Shown one piece after another: positions 52,417 through 61,042 of a stretch of 64,000 nucleotides of DNA. Position numbers and translations under genes: made by a program. Numbering within the stretch: position 1 is the stretch's first letter; each line of letters opens with the position of its first letter. The notes under the pieces were generated by a model. It had not been told where the DNA came from and did no database searches. It was given only the letters and a program-made list of their open reading frames with translations. The DNA lies in contig CAYNLK010000021.1 of NCBI GenBank assembly GCA_964398055.1, positions 1-64,000 on the forward strand, given 5' to 3'. This DNA comes from CAYNLK01 sp964398055. GTDB lineage: Bacteria; Chloroflexota; Anaerolineae; 4572-78; J111.

Positions 52417-52446
52417 GGTCGGGCCTCCAAGATGCAATCGCACGGA

Positions 52447-52757
52447 GCAAAGTAGCAAGTAGCAGGTAACAGGTAACAAGGGTATAAGTTTGCTACTTGG
52501 CTACATGATTGCTGAGAAAAAACAGTTGCACTATTTAGTGAGGAGACGGACTCAGCCTACGGCACGGCAACGATGAATGAAAATGGGGGTGAGGTAGCGG
52601 CCCTCTCCCCCAACCCCTCTCCCAAATTGGGAGAGGGGAGTCGCTCAGCGACGGGGTGAGGGCTATTTTCAAGGGAGTCGGGAGATTTTCCGACTCCCTC
52701 CCTACTCCCTACTCCCTACTCCCTACTCCCTACTCCCTACTCCCTACTCCCTACTTC
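52447..52757. repeat. Repeat-filled 341-bp gap upstream of the hydantoinase gene
   Basis: No gene is seen here. 7-bp units gtagcaa/gtagcag/gtaacag lie at about 52452-52480, a G/C-rich palindrome (cccctctcccaaattgggag with its arm) at 52614-52638, and eight or so units of ctcccta at about 52694-52752. The end of the first MttB gene follows at once. Confidence 0.8.
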
Positions 52758-54278
52758 TTACTTCATATTCCCTACCTCAACAAACATCTGCACGTCCAGC
52801 TCTTCATCTTTGTGGCGAGCATCGGCCAACTCGCAGATGCGGCGCAGTTCCTTGTACATGGCCTCATCCAGAATCGGCTCGGTCTCGGTTTCCAGGATTT
52901 CGATGACCCGCTCGTGGACGCGCTGCTGAAAGTCCTTACTACCGGCCAGTTCCCAGTTTTCCCAGACCTGGCGATCCATCAGCTTGGGCTGCCAGATTTC
53001 CGTCTTGAAACGGTTGTAGGTATGGTCGTGGTCCAGATAGTGGCCACCCGGCCCGACCTGATCCATCACGTCCAACGCCTTGGTCGTATCATCGACCGGG
53101 ATGCCGCGCATGATCCGCTTGACCATGCTAATGATCTCATTCGAGGCGACCATCATTTCGGGCGAACTGGTCAGCCCCTGCTCGATGTAACCCACATCGT
53201 GGATCATGTTGCCGCCAACCAGGGCCGCGGTGGCGATATTCATCGTGGCTTCCATCGCTGCCTGCTCGTCAAACACTTTCACATCGGAGCAGCCGGCCGT
53301 TTCGTACTCCGGCACGCCCAGCCACTTGGTGATCTCGGTGTAGGCTGCGCTGAGCAGGGCCATCTCCGGCGAGCCATAGCAGTAGACCGCGGTTTTCATA
53401 TCCATATTCGACATCAGCCCGCCGATGATCAACGGCGCGCCCGGTTTGCGAATCTGGCTGAGGACGATCCCGAACAGGCTCTCGGTGAGGGCCTGGACGG
53501 CCGTACCGGCCAGGGTGCAGGGCGCGGTAGCGCCGGCCAACGGGCAAGGGGTGTAGACAAACGGAATCTCATGGTCGGTAGCAAAGAGCAGCTTCTGGAC
53601 TACTTCCTCAGAGTGGCTCAGCGGCGAAACCGGCTCGATGTAAAGGGAGAAGCAGGGGCCTTTGCGCCACTCGTCTTTGCCGCCCAGCCGGATGTAGGCC
53701 ATTTCCAACTGGTCGTTCAGTCCTTCCAGGTCCACGGCGGTGATGTTGATGGGCTTGTTCGTTGCTTCCAACATGGCCAGGTACTGCCAGCGGTCGTACG
53801 TACCCACGGCGGTATCCTGGGTAATGCCCAGCGACATGTGGAAATCAAGGTTCGGCAGGGCCTGAGCCAGTTTGGCAAAGTTCTTCACGTCCTTGTAGGT
53901 GGCCCGCCGGCGCTGGCCGGTATAAGGGTCGATGGTAAAGGGGGTGTCGGAACCGGCCCCAAAATAGATCTGGTTCTTGTAGAGTTCCATCCGGTGCTGG
54001 CGGTCGGGGCCGATGACCACCACTTTTTTGGGTAGAGTCGCCCTGGCTTTATCAACCATCCAGGGGGGCATCTTGACCAGGCTGCTGTCGTGGGTGGTAT
54101 CCTCGATGATAGCCCCCCCGGAGTAGGCCACCTCGACCCCTTCTTTATCGTAAACCCGCACCCCGGTTTCATACAGCACTCGCAAGGCCGAGAAGTAGAT
54201 CGCCTCGATCTCGTCCTCGGTCAGCACCTGCAATGTCGGGGTGGCGTTGACCAAATAATTGGTTTTTCTCACTTGCAT
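52758..54278 (-). CDS. MttB-superfamily trimethylamine/betaine methyltransferase (1)
   Basis: The ATG at 54278 has aggagatttgat before it and gives 506 residues; the frame upstream is not coding. The MttB fold is recognised from YFSALRVLYETGVRVYDKEG near 30, YFGAGSDTPFTIDPYTGQRR near 113, CPLAGATAPCTLAGTAVQAL near 260 and IEQGLTSSPEMMVASNEIIS near 380. There is no in-frame amber codon, so it is a non-pyrrolysine member, like glycine betaine or proline betaine methyltransferases. It moves a methyl group from a quaternary or tertiary amine to a corrinoid protein. Confidence 0.92.
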   Translation of the reverse strand: MQVRKTNYLVNATPTLQVLTEDEIEAIYFSALRVLYETGVRVYDKEGVEVAYSGGAIIEDTTHDSSLVKMPPWMVDKARATLPKKVVVIGPDRQHRMELYKNQIYFGAGSDTPFTIDPYTGQRRRATYKDVKNFAKLAQALPNLDFHMSLGITQDTAVGTYDRWQYLAMLEATNKPINITAVDLEGLNDQLEMAYIRLGGKDEWRKGPCFSLYIEPVSPLSHSEEVVQKLLFATDHEIPFVYTPCPLAGATAPCTLAGTAVQALTESLFGIVLSQIRKPGAPLIIGGLMSNMDMKTAVYCYGSPEMALLSAAYTEITKWLGVPEYETAGCSDVKVFDEQAAMEATMNIATAALVGGNMIHDVGYIEQGLTSSPEMMVASNEIISMVKRIMRGIPVDDTTKALDVMDQVGPGGHYLDHDHTYNRFKTEIWQPKLMDRQVWENWELAGSKDFQQRVHERVIEILETETEPILDEAMYKELRRICELADARHKDEELDVQMFVEVGNMK

Positions 54279-54390
54279 ATCAAATCTCCTATCACTTACG
54301 CTGACATCATAATGTAAGTTCGTTGGCAGTTGGTTGGCTGGTTGGTTATCACCTGACACCTGCTCCTTGCCACTTGCAACCTGCCACCTG

Positions 54391-55089
54391 CTACCGAATA
54401 AATTGATCCTGGCTAATCTCGCCACCGGGCGGGATGACCACAAAGTCACCGTCGGCCTGGTCCAAGGCCGCGGCCACCTCGATGAGCCGCCGCACATAGG
54501 CGTCGGAGCCGAGGATTTCCTCGTACCGGAAGCCCCACCGCTCGCAATATTTGGCCACTTCCTGGGCCTGGGCCCGGTACTTGTCCAGATCCGCCTGGTT
54601 GTGAGCAACCATCGCCAGCCGTTCGTAATGCTGGTATTGCTGGTCCATCACCCAGGCGGCATCTTCAGGCCCGTACCGCTCCACATACTCGTGGTACTCT
54701 TTGAGCGGATGGCTACCTGACTCCAACCAGCCTTTGCTCAGGTAGTAGGTGCCGGGTACGGCCTCGAACTCCCGGATGTAGGCCTGCCGGGAGCCTAATA
54801 GCAGGGCAATACAGTCATCTACGCGGGGAATCAGCAAGGTGTGCTGGCCCGCTTTGATACCGCGCAAGCCGTTGCCGCACAGGCCGTAACCTAACACCAC
54901 CAGGCTGGGCTGGGCGATGCTGTCGATGGCCTCCTGCAAGGTCCAGGTCATTTTGTCCGGGGCTCGATGCAGCCCGTAATCAAAATAGGTGACCTCGCTG
55001 GCCAGGCCGTCGGGAATTAAACCCTCCAGCATACTCTCCATCACTTTACAGGCCAGGATGACCACGGGTAACTTTTCCGGTGACGACAT
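54391..55089 (-). CDS. DUF1638 family protein
   Basis: A 232-residue protein with VVILACKVMESMLEGLI at the start, VVLGYGLCGNGLRGIKAG near 65, RVDDCIALLLGSR near 90 and YLSKGWLESGSHPLKEYHEY near 117. These conserved Cys, Asp and His residues are typical of DUF1638, found next to MttB and corrinoid protein genes in many anaerobes. It probably takes part in methyl transfer or cobamide handling, but no reaction is known. Confidence 0.85.
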   Translation of the reverse strand: MSSPEKLPVVILACKVMESMLEGLIPDGLASEVTYFDYGLHRAPDKMTWTLQEAIDSIAQPSLVVLGYGLCGNGLRGIKAGQHTLLIPRVDDCIALLLGSRQAYIREFEAVPGTYYLSKGWLESGSHPLKEYHEYVERYGPEDAAWVMDQQYQHYERLAMVAHNQADLDKYRAQAQEVAKYCERWGFRYEEILGSDAYVRRLIEVAAALDQADGDFVVIPPGGEISQDQFIR

Positions 55090-55099
55090 ATCAACTCCG

Positions 55100-55190
55100 T
55101 GTTTCCAGTTATCAGTGTTCAGTGTTCAGTGTTCAGTTATCAGTACTCAGTTAACTGATTACTGATTACTGATTACTGATTACTGACTAC
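55100..55190. repeat. Heptamer repeats of GTGTTCA and CTGATTA
   Basis: Three to four units of gtgttca are followed by four units of ctgatta in the gap between the DUF1638 gene and the first corrinoid protein gene. Similar units occur at 57349. Confidence 0.8.
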
Positions 55191-55828
55191 GCCCCACCCA
55201 CCAGTTTCTTGCACAACTCGGCCGCGGCGGGGGCATTGGAGCCATAACCATCGGCGCCGATACGCTTGGCGAACTCTTCGTCCACCGGCGCGCCGCCAAC
55301 GATGATCTTGACGCTGTCGCGCAGCCCGGCCTCTTCGAGAGCTTTGATGGTGTAGCCCATCGCCCGCATGGTGGTGGTCAGCAGGGCCGACATCCCGACG
55401 ATATCCGGCTTATGTGCTTTAACGGCCTCGACAAACTTTTCCGGTTCAACGTTAAAGCCCAGGTTGATAATCTCAAAGCCGGCCCCTTCGCACATCATGC
55501 CAACCAGGTTCTTGCCGATATCGTGCAAGTCGCCTTTGACCGTGCCCAGCACAATCTTGCCCTGTAGTTTAACGCCACTGGCCACCAGATGGGGCCGCAG
55601 CACGTCCAGGCCGGCCTGCATGGCCTCAGCCGACATCAACACCTCGGGCACGAACATATCGCCCCGCTTGAAACGGACCCCAACCTCATTCATGCCGACA
55701 ATCAGGCCGTTCTCCAGAATCTCTTTGGCCGGCAAGCCCTGGTCCAGAGCTTTTTGCACCAACTCAGGCGACTTTTTACTATCTCCCTCCAAAATTACGG
55801 TGGAAAGTTGCTCAAATAATGCGCTCAT
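55187..55828 (-). CDS. Corrinoid protein, MttC/MtbC-like (1)
   Basis: A 213-residue two-domain protein. The N-terminal helical cap (about 1-85) precedes a B12-binding fold with GTVKGDLHDIGKNLVGMM near 108, which has the DxHxxG cobalt ligand, followed by SALLTTTM near 150 and GGAPVDEEFA near 180. It takes the methyl group from an MttB-type enzyme and passes it to a second methyltransferase. It lies just downstream of the MttB gene at 55859. Confidence 0.94.
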   Translation of the reverse strand: MSALFEQLSTVILEGDSKKSPELVQKALDQGLPAKEILENGLIVGMNEVGVRFKRGDMFVPEVLMSAEAMQAGLDVLRPHLVASGVKLQGKIVLGTVKGDLHDIGKNLVGMMCEGAGFEIINLGFNVEPEKFVEAVKAHKPDIVGMSALLTTTMRAMGYTIKALEEAGLRDSVKIIVGGAPVDEEFAKRIGADGYGSNAPAAAELCKKLVGGA

Positions 55829-55858
55829 TATCTTTTCTCCTGTTCCATTAGTCAGGCG

Positions 55859-57322
55859 TTAAGCCTTATCCTTCACCCGCTCTTCGGCTTCTTCCAAAAC
55901 TTTCTGGATGACCTTTTCGGTCTCCGGTTTGATGGGCGAGGCTTCGTGTGTGGCCAAAATCTCCCGCACCCGCTCGATAGTCCGATCCTTCATGGTCAGC
56001 CGGCCCATCATGTCCCAGTCTTCAAAACTGTTGCGGTCGCACAGGTTGGGATACCAGAATTCAGTTTTGTAGTAACGGCGAGTGTGCTCATCCTTCAGGT
56101 AGTGACCGTTGGGGCCAACCCGATGAATGGCCTCCACCGCCAGCGTATCTTCATTGACCTCGATGCCGCGGGTGATGCGGCGGCCATAGCCGATAGCCTC
56201 ATCCATAGCGGCCAGTTGGAAGACCGAGCCGGTCATGGCGCTTTCGGTGTAGCCCACGTCGTGGGTCAGGTCACCGCCGGTGAGGGCGGAGAAGAAGCAC
56301 GATAGCGAACCCTCAATGATCGCCTGCCCGTCAAAGGTCTTGGAGTCGGTGCAGCCGCCGGTTTGCCATAGCGGTAAACCGGCGTAATGGGCCAGCTCGG
56401 TCAGGCCGGCCATCATCAGCGACAGTTCCGGCGCGCCATAGGCCAGGATCATCGAACTCATATCCATCACCGAGTAAACCCCGCCCATAAAGAAGGGCAG
56501 TCCCGGCTGCAAGGCCTGAGCAACGGTCAACCCCATCCACGACTCGGCCGCGCCCTGGGTGATGATCCCGGCCGCAGTGACCGGCGCGGTGCCGCCGGCA
56601 ATGGGACAGGGGGTAAAGATCAGCGGCACCCGATGCTTGGCCGCAAAAATCAGCTTGTCCAGCGCCTCAAAGGTGCTCACCAGCGGCGACAACGGCTCAC
56701 AGTAATGGACGTAGTTGGGCCGCCGCTCAAAAGCTTCCTGGCCGCCTGCTTCGGTGATAGCGATTTGGTGGATGGCCGCCGAATCGTGCCAGTCGTAAGA
56801 CCAGGCCACAATGGGCTTGCTGGTGTTGGGGAACATGCCGGCAAATTCATAGAGCGCGCCCAGGTCATAGTGCACGTCGCTCACCGTACCCAGCGACTCG
56901 CAGAAGTCGATATTGGGCAGGGCGTCGACTACTTTGGCCACCAGCGGCACATCGCTCTTAACGTAAGGGCGGCGTTCCAGGGTTTCGACATCGATGAAAT
57001 TGGGACAGGTGGGGCCAGGGCCAAAGTGCGCCCGGCCGGGGCCGATATGAATATTATGTTTGGGGTTGCCGTCACGGGCAAACAGGGTAAAACTGCGCGG
57101 GGCCAGCTCCAGCGATTTCCGCACCAGGTACGAGGGGATACGCACCCGCAGGCCATCCACCCAGGCGCCCGCCTTTTTGAGAATGTCACGCGCTTCGTCG
57201 TGATGCACATCAAGACCGGTATACTCCAGCAAATGCAGCACACCCCAGAATAACTCTTCTAATTGGTCGTTCGAGAGCATCTGAAAGCGAACTCCCGAAT
57301 TGACTCGATAATTCGTCCTCAT
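55859..57322 (-). CDS. MttB-superfamily methyltransferase (2)
   Basis: A 487-residue protein starting MRTNYRVNSGVRFQMLSNDQ. MttB-type stretches are LLEYTGLDVHHDEARDILKK near 33, HIGPGRAHFGPGPTCPNFID near 91, CPIAGGTAPVTAAGIITQGA near 239 and HDVGYTESAMTGSVFQLAAM near 355. No amber codon is present. It has its own corrinoid protein gene on each side (55187 and 57438), and the three genes are probably one transcript. Confidence 0.92.
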   Translation of the reverse strand: MRTNYRVNSGVRFQMLSNDQLEELFWGVLHLLEYTGLDVHHDEARDILKKAGAWVDGLRVRIPSYLVRKSLELAPRSFTLFARDGNPKHNIHIGPGRAHFGPGPTCPNFIDVETLERRPYVKSDVPLVAKVVDALPNIDFCESLGTVSDVHYDLGALYEFAGMFPNTSKPIVAWSYDWHDSAAIHQIAITEAGGQEAFERRPNYVHYCEPLSPLVSTFEALDKLIFAAKHRVPLIFTPCPIAGGTAPVTAAGIITQGAAESWMGLTVAQALQPGLPFFMGGVYSVMDMSSMILAYGAPELSLMMAGLTELAHYAGLPLWQTGGCTDSKTFDGQAIIEGSLSCFFSALTGGDLTHDVGYTESAMTGSVFQLAAMDEAIGYGRRITRGIEVNEDTLAVEAIHRVGPNGHYLKDEHTRRYYKTEFWYPNLCDRNSFEDWDMMGRLTMKDRTIERVREILATHEASPIKPETEKVIQKVLEEAEERVKDKA

Positions 57323-57348
57323 TAAGGAACTCCTTTCTGTTCTTAGTA

Positions 57349-57430
57349 ATCAGTCATCAGTGTTCAGTCATCAGTGTTCAGTCATCAGTGATTAGTAGCT
57401 GTTTACTGATAACTGATAACTGATAACTGC
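57349..57430. repeat. Heptamer repeats of CATCAGT/GTTCAGT and CTGATAA
   Basis: 7-bp units (tcagtca, tcagtgt, then ctgataa) fill the gap between the second MttB gene and the second corrinoid protein gene. Confidence 0.8.
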
Positions 57431-57437
57431 TTAACCG

Positions 57438-58079
57438 TTACGCCGCACCTACAAATTTCTTGGCCAGATCGGCCGCGGCCGCGGCATTGGAGGCGTAGGC
57501 GTCGGCCCCAATCTGATCGGCAAAACTCTGCGTGACCGGCGCGCCGCCGATCATGATCTTAACTTTATCGCGCAGCCCGGCCTCTTCCAGCGCCTTGATA
57601 GTGTGTTCCATCGTCCGCATGGTCGTGGTCAACAGCGCCGACATCCCCAGAATATCGGGGTTGTACTCTTTCACTTCCTTCACAAAGGTTTCAGGGGCCA
57701 CGTCCTTACCCAAATCTTTCACTTCAAAACCGGCTCCTTCGCACATCATTCCCACCAGGTTTTTACCAATGTCGTGCAGGTCCCCTTTGACCGTGCCCAA
57801 CAGGACCTTGCCTTTTAGCGATGAGCCGGCTTCAGCCAGCAGCGGTTTGAGCAAATCCATCCCGCTCTGCATCGCTCGAGCCGAGCGCAGAACTTCCGGC
57901 ACAAACATATTGCCGGCTTTGAACTCCACACCCACATGGTCCATGCCGGGCATTAGACCGTTATCCAAGATTTCTTGGGCCGACAGGCCCGAATCCAACG
58001 CTTGCTTGGTCAATTTGGCGCAATCATCCAGATTGCCGGTAATTACGGCCGTTGAGATTGACGATAAAATCTCGCTCAT
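57438..58079 (-). CDS. Corrinoid protein, MttC/MtbC-like (2)
   Basis: A 213-residue protein equal in length to the copy at 55187 and very similar to it. The cobalt ligand motif is GTVKGDLHDIGKNLVGMM near 108, with SALLTTTMRTMEHTIKAL near 150 and GGAPVTQSFADQIGADAY near 180. The two copies may serve different MttB enzymes or be a recent duplication. Confidence 0.94.
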   Translation of the reverse strand: MSEILSSISTAVITGNLDDCAKLTKQALDSGLSAQEILDNGLMPGMDHVGVEFKAGNMFVPEVLRSARAMQSGMDLLKPLLAEAGSSLKGKVLLGTVKGDLHDIGKNLVGMMCEGAGFEVKDLGKDVAPETFVKEVKEYNPDILGMSALLTTTMRTMEHTIKALEEAGLRDKVKIMIGGAPVTQSFADQIGADAYASNAAAAADLAKKFVGAA

Positions 58080-58199
58080 AGTATTTGTCCTCCTAAGAAA
58101 ACAGTTAATTGTGAATTTTGAATTGTGAATAGTGAATTATTAATGATTCAAAAAACCTTACAACTGTGCAACTCTGCAACCTTGCAACTCTGCCACCTG

Positions 58200-58829
58200 C
58201 TACAGATATAACCTGATGGTATTATGAAAATGTTCAATATGTTCCCGCATACGCTGCCCGGCCCGGTTGCAATCACCGGCCTCGATGGCCGCCAGGATAT
58301 CGAGGTGGGCTGCCACGTCAACATCCTCAGCTTCCATGCGATTGAAGGCCAGGTGCCAGATGCGGATCGACAGGTTATAGAATTTCTCAAACTCATCGTA
58401 CAAAAATTTGTTACCGGTTGCCCGCGCCAGCAGCGAGTGCAGGCGGCGGTCCTGGTCGAGCAGCCACTTTTTATCGCTCTTGTCAGCCGCCTGATACTCG
58501 GCCACCAGGCACTTCATCTCCACCAGATCCTCCGGCGTGAAGCGTTGGGCAGCCAGCCTGGCGCACAGTGACTCAATTTCCACCCGCACCTCGTAGATCT
58601 GTTGCAAGTCAGTGATAGCAATCTCGGTCACAAACAGACCCCGGCGAGGCACCACTTCAACCAGATTTTGGGTTTCCAGTTGCATCAACGCCTCGCGAAT
58701 AGGCGTCCGGCCCAGGCCCAATTCCTTCATCAACTGGGTCTCGCGGATCACCGACCCCGGCGGCATCTCCACGGTGATGATCTTTTCTTTGATCAGTTGA
58801 TAAGCCCTGTCTGCATCGGTGAGCTTCAT
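58200..58829 (-). CDS. GntR-family regulator, FadR/FCD type (2)
   Basis: The ATG at 58829 gives 209 residues starting MKLTDADRAYQLIKEKIIT. The HTH (MKELGLGRTPIREALMQLE) and the FCD domain (LLDQDRRLHSLLARATGNKF, then HLDILAAIEAGD) are typical. It is a paralogue of the regulator at 49698. It lies between the second corrinoid protein gene and the pterin methyltransferase gene and is likely to sense the amine substrate or its product. Heptamer repeats follow its stop to about 58155. Confidence 0.9.
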   Translation of the reverse strand: MKLTDADRAYQLIKEKIITVEMPPGSVIRETQLMKELGLGRTPIREALMQLETQNLVEVVPRRGLFVTEIAITDLQQIYEVRVEIESLCARLAAQRFTPEDLVEMKCLVAEYQAADKSDKKWLLDQDRRLHSLLARATGNKFLYDEFEKFYNLSIRIWHLAFNRMEAEDVDVAAHLDILAAIEAGDCNRAGQRMREHIEHFHNTIRLYL

Positions 58830-58872
58830 CTGGCTCCCCTCAAGTTGGGTTGGTTCCCGCCCCCGTTCCAGC

Positions 58873-59748
58873 TTATTTACCCTCGGCGGCCTTTTGGCGC
58901 TGACGATAGGCCTGAATCCAGCGCATTCCATAATCATCTCGACCCATCACCATATCGGCCGCCAGGATGGCCGTATTCACTTCCGGCACCAGCGGATTGG
59001 TAATCGGGCAGGTCAGCCCGGCGTAAATAGCCATAGCGATAAAGGCCGAGTTGATATATTTGCGATCGGGCAGCCCAAACGAGATATTGCTGGCGCCCAT
59101 GGTGATGTTGACCCCGAACTCGTCGACGATCAACCGCAGCGCCTGCAAAGCGATTTTGCCGGCGTTACTGTCGGCGCCCATCGTCAACGCCAGCGGGTCG
59201 ATGATGACATTCTCCGGGCCAATGCCCAACTTACCGGCCCGCTCGATGATCTTGGCCGCCACCTTCAGCCGGGCCTCCGGCGTTTCCGGGATGCCGTCAT
59301 CATCCATGCACAGGCCGATCACCGCCGCGCCGTACTCTTGCACCAGCGGCAGCACTGCCGCCAGCGAGCGCTCTTCCCCGTTGACCGAGTTGACCAGCGC
59401 CTTACCCTCGTAACTGGACAGAGCCGCAGCCAGCGCCGCCGGGTCGGCCGTGTCGATACAGAGCGGCACGTCGGTCACCGAGCCGACTACCTCCATCAAC
59501 TGTTTGAGCAAAACCGGCTCATCCGCGCCCGGCACCCCGGCGTTGACGTCCAGAACAGGCGCGCCCGCCGCAACCTGGTCGATGGCGTCCTGGCGCACAA
59601 TATCGAAGTTGCCCTCCTTGAGCGCGGCCAGCACTTGCTTTCGACCGGTGGGATTGATCCGTTCACCAATGACCACCACCGGATGGTTGCGGCTAATTTC
59701 AACAGTTTTAGTTTTTGACGAAACTACAGTTACCAAATCTTTTGCCAT
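58873..59748 (-). CDS. Methyl-corrinoid:tetrahydrofolate methyltransferase (MtgA/MtvA-like)
   Basis: A 291-residue pterin-binding TIM-barrel protein. Folate-site segments are VVIGERINPTGRKQVLAAL near 25, GAPVLDVNAGVPGADEPVL near 62, VPLCIDTADPAALAAAL near 92 and VNSVNGEERSLAAVLP near 116. It is related to AcsE but not the same copy. Placed among MttB and corrinoid genes, it should move methyl groups from the corrinoid protein to tetrahydrofolate. That would feed the methyl branch that ends at AcsE and CFeSP. Confidence 0.9.
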   Translation of the reverse strand: MAKDLVTVVSSKTKTVEISRNHPVVVIGERINPTGRKQVLAALKEGNFDIVRQDAIDQVAAGAPVLDVNAGVPGADEPVLLKQLMEVVGSVTDVPLCIDTADPAALAAALSSYEGKALVNSVNGEERSLAAVLPLVQEYGAAVIGLCMDDDGIPETPEARLKVAAKIIERAGKLGIGPENVIIDPLALTMGADSNAGKIALQALRLIVDEFGVNITMGASNISFGLPDRKYINSAFIAMAIYAGLTCPITNPLVPEVNTAILAADMVMGRDDYGMRWIQAYRQRQKAAEGK

Positions 59749-59848
59749 ATTTCACCTCAATTGAAAAAAATATATTTACCGTATCAGCAAGGGTATCCTA
59801 CAGACCTTTGCCCCTACATTGACCACTCTTTAATGAGATAAAGCTATT

Positions 59849-59877
59849 CTCGTTCCCAAACTCAGTTTGGGAACGAG
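59849..59877. repeat. 29-bp palindrome, copy 1
   Basis: ctcgttcccaaact and agtttgggaacgag are exact complements around one base. The copy at 62842 differs by one extra base. It lies directly after the stop of the FAD oxidase gene, where it could end transcription. Confidence 0.75.
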
Positions 59878-59878
59878 G

Positions 59879-61042
59879 TTAAACCTCGACCAGATCGAAA
59901 CGATCGGGCCTGACCGCCCCGGTTAGCGCAATCGGCTCATCGCTGCCGATTATCAATGCGGCGATCAGTTGGCCGGTGATGGGGGCCAGGCAAATGCCGG
60001 CGCCCTCGTGGCCGGTGGCCAGATAAAAACCGGGCACGGCCTCCACCGGGCCGATCAACGGCAGGTGATCGGGACTCCAGGGCCGCAGGCCGGCGTAGCT
60101 GCGGATCAGCCCAACTTTCGCCAGCGCCGGCAAAAAGCGCACGGCCCGGCGGGCAATGGCCTGGACTACCGCCAGCGACACCGACCGGTCGTAGCCGGTA
60201 AACTGGCGGCTACTGCCCAGGAGCAGGCTGCCGCTGGCAGTCAACTCGGCGACCAGCGCCGCCTGCAACCCTTCCTCAGCCGACTGGACCGTAGTAACGT
60301 AACCGCCTTCCAATAAGGGATGGCGGATCAAGCCCGGGACCTTCGCCGTCACCAGCACGTGTCCCTTTCGGGGTCGAACTGGCGGCTCCAGGCCAACCAG
60401 GCCGGCCACCTGGTTACTCCACACTCCGGCGGCGCAGACCACCCGTTCCGTGGCGATTTCGCCAGCGCGGGTGACCACTCCGCTAACCTGGCCGGCCGGC
60501 GTCCGCAGGAGCCGGATTGCGGTAACCTCGGCCTGGTCGTGCAGCGTCAATCCCTGCCGCCGGGCGGCCGCCAGCAGAGCCAGCGTGGCCCGGCGAGCAT
60601 CCACCTGGGCATCGTCGGGGAAGAAGACGCCTCCGGCTAAATCAGGCGCTAAATTCGGCTCCAGCGCCGGCAGTCCAACCTCATCCACTACCTCCGCCCG
60701 GACCCCGGCGGCGCTCATTGCTTCCGCTTTGGCCCGCCCGGCCGCCAGCGCCGCCTCGTTTTCGGCCAGCATCAATGTCCCCGGCCGGGCGTACTCAAAA
60801 TCATCGGCCAGCGTTTCGGCCAACTGGGTCCACAGCGCGGCGCTGGCCTGGCCCAGGGCTAACTCCGGCCCCGGCGACTTGTCCCACAGCAAAATCAGGC
60901 TGTCGCAGGCTCGCGACGTGCCGCTGGCCGGAAAGTGGCGCTCCAGCAGGTGGACCGCCAGCCCGGCAGCGGTCAAATAGTAGGCGCAGGCGGCCCCCAC
61001 AATCCCGCCGCCGATAATAACCACGTCGGCTCGCTGGCTCAT
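59879..61042 (-). CDS. FAD-dependent amine/imino acid oxidase (HcnC/DadA-like)
   Basis: The ATG at 61042 overlaps the stop of the preceding gene (ATGA) and gives 387 residues. It starts with the FAD motif ADVVIIGGGIVGAACAYYLT and ends with RPWSPDHLPLIGPVEAVPGF and YLATGHEGAGICLAPITGQL, the layout of glycine, sarcosine or D-amino acid oxidases. It is the third member of an HcnA-HcnB-HcnC-like order. Such enzymes oxidise glycine, proline derivatives or N-methyl amino acids. With MttB genes on both sides, the substrate may be a demethylated product such as N-methylproline or dimethylglycine; this is inference. Confidence 0.85.
   Translation of the reverse strand: MSQRADVVIIGGGIVGAACAYYLTAAGLAVHLLERHFPASGTSRACDSLILLWDKSPGPELALGQASAALWTQLAETLADDFEYARPGTLMLAENEAALAAGRAKAEAMSAAGVRAEVVDEVGLPALEPNLAPDLAGGVFFPDDAQVDARRATLALLAAARRQGLTLHDQAEVTAIRLLRTPAGQVSGVVTRAGEIATERVVCAAGVWSNQVAGLVGLEPPVRPRKGHVLVTAKVPGLIRHPLLEGGYVTTVQSAEEGLQAALVAELTASGSLLLGSSRQFTGYDRSVSLAVVQAIARRAVRFLPALAKVGLIRSYAGLRPWSPDHLPLIGPVEAVPGFYLATGHEGAGICLAPITGQLIAALIIGSDEPIALTGAVRPDRFDLVEV

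Noticed and set aside
54279..54608. N-terminal extension of the first MttB protein
   Set aside because: It reads as low-complexity Arg/Trp/Pro sequence antisense to the DUF1638 gene, while the ATG at 54278 has a clear ribosome binding site.
33461..58200. CRISPR arrays
   Set aside because: The repeats are 7-bp tandem units with no spacers of constant length, and no cas genes lie near them.
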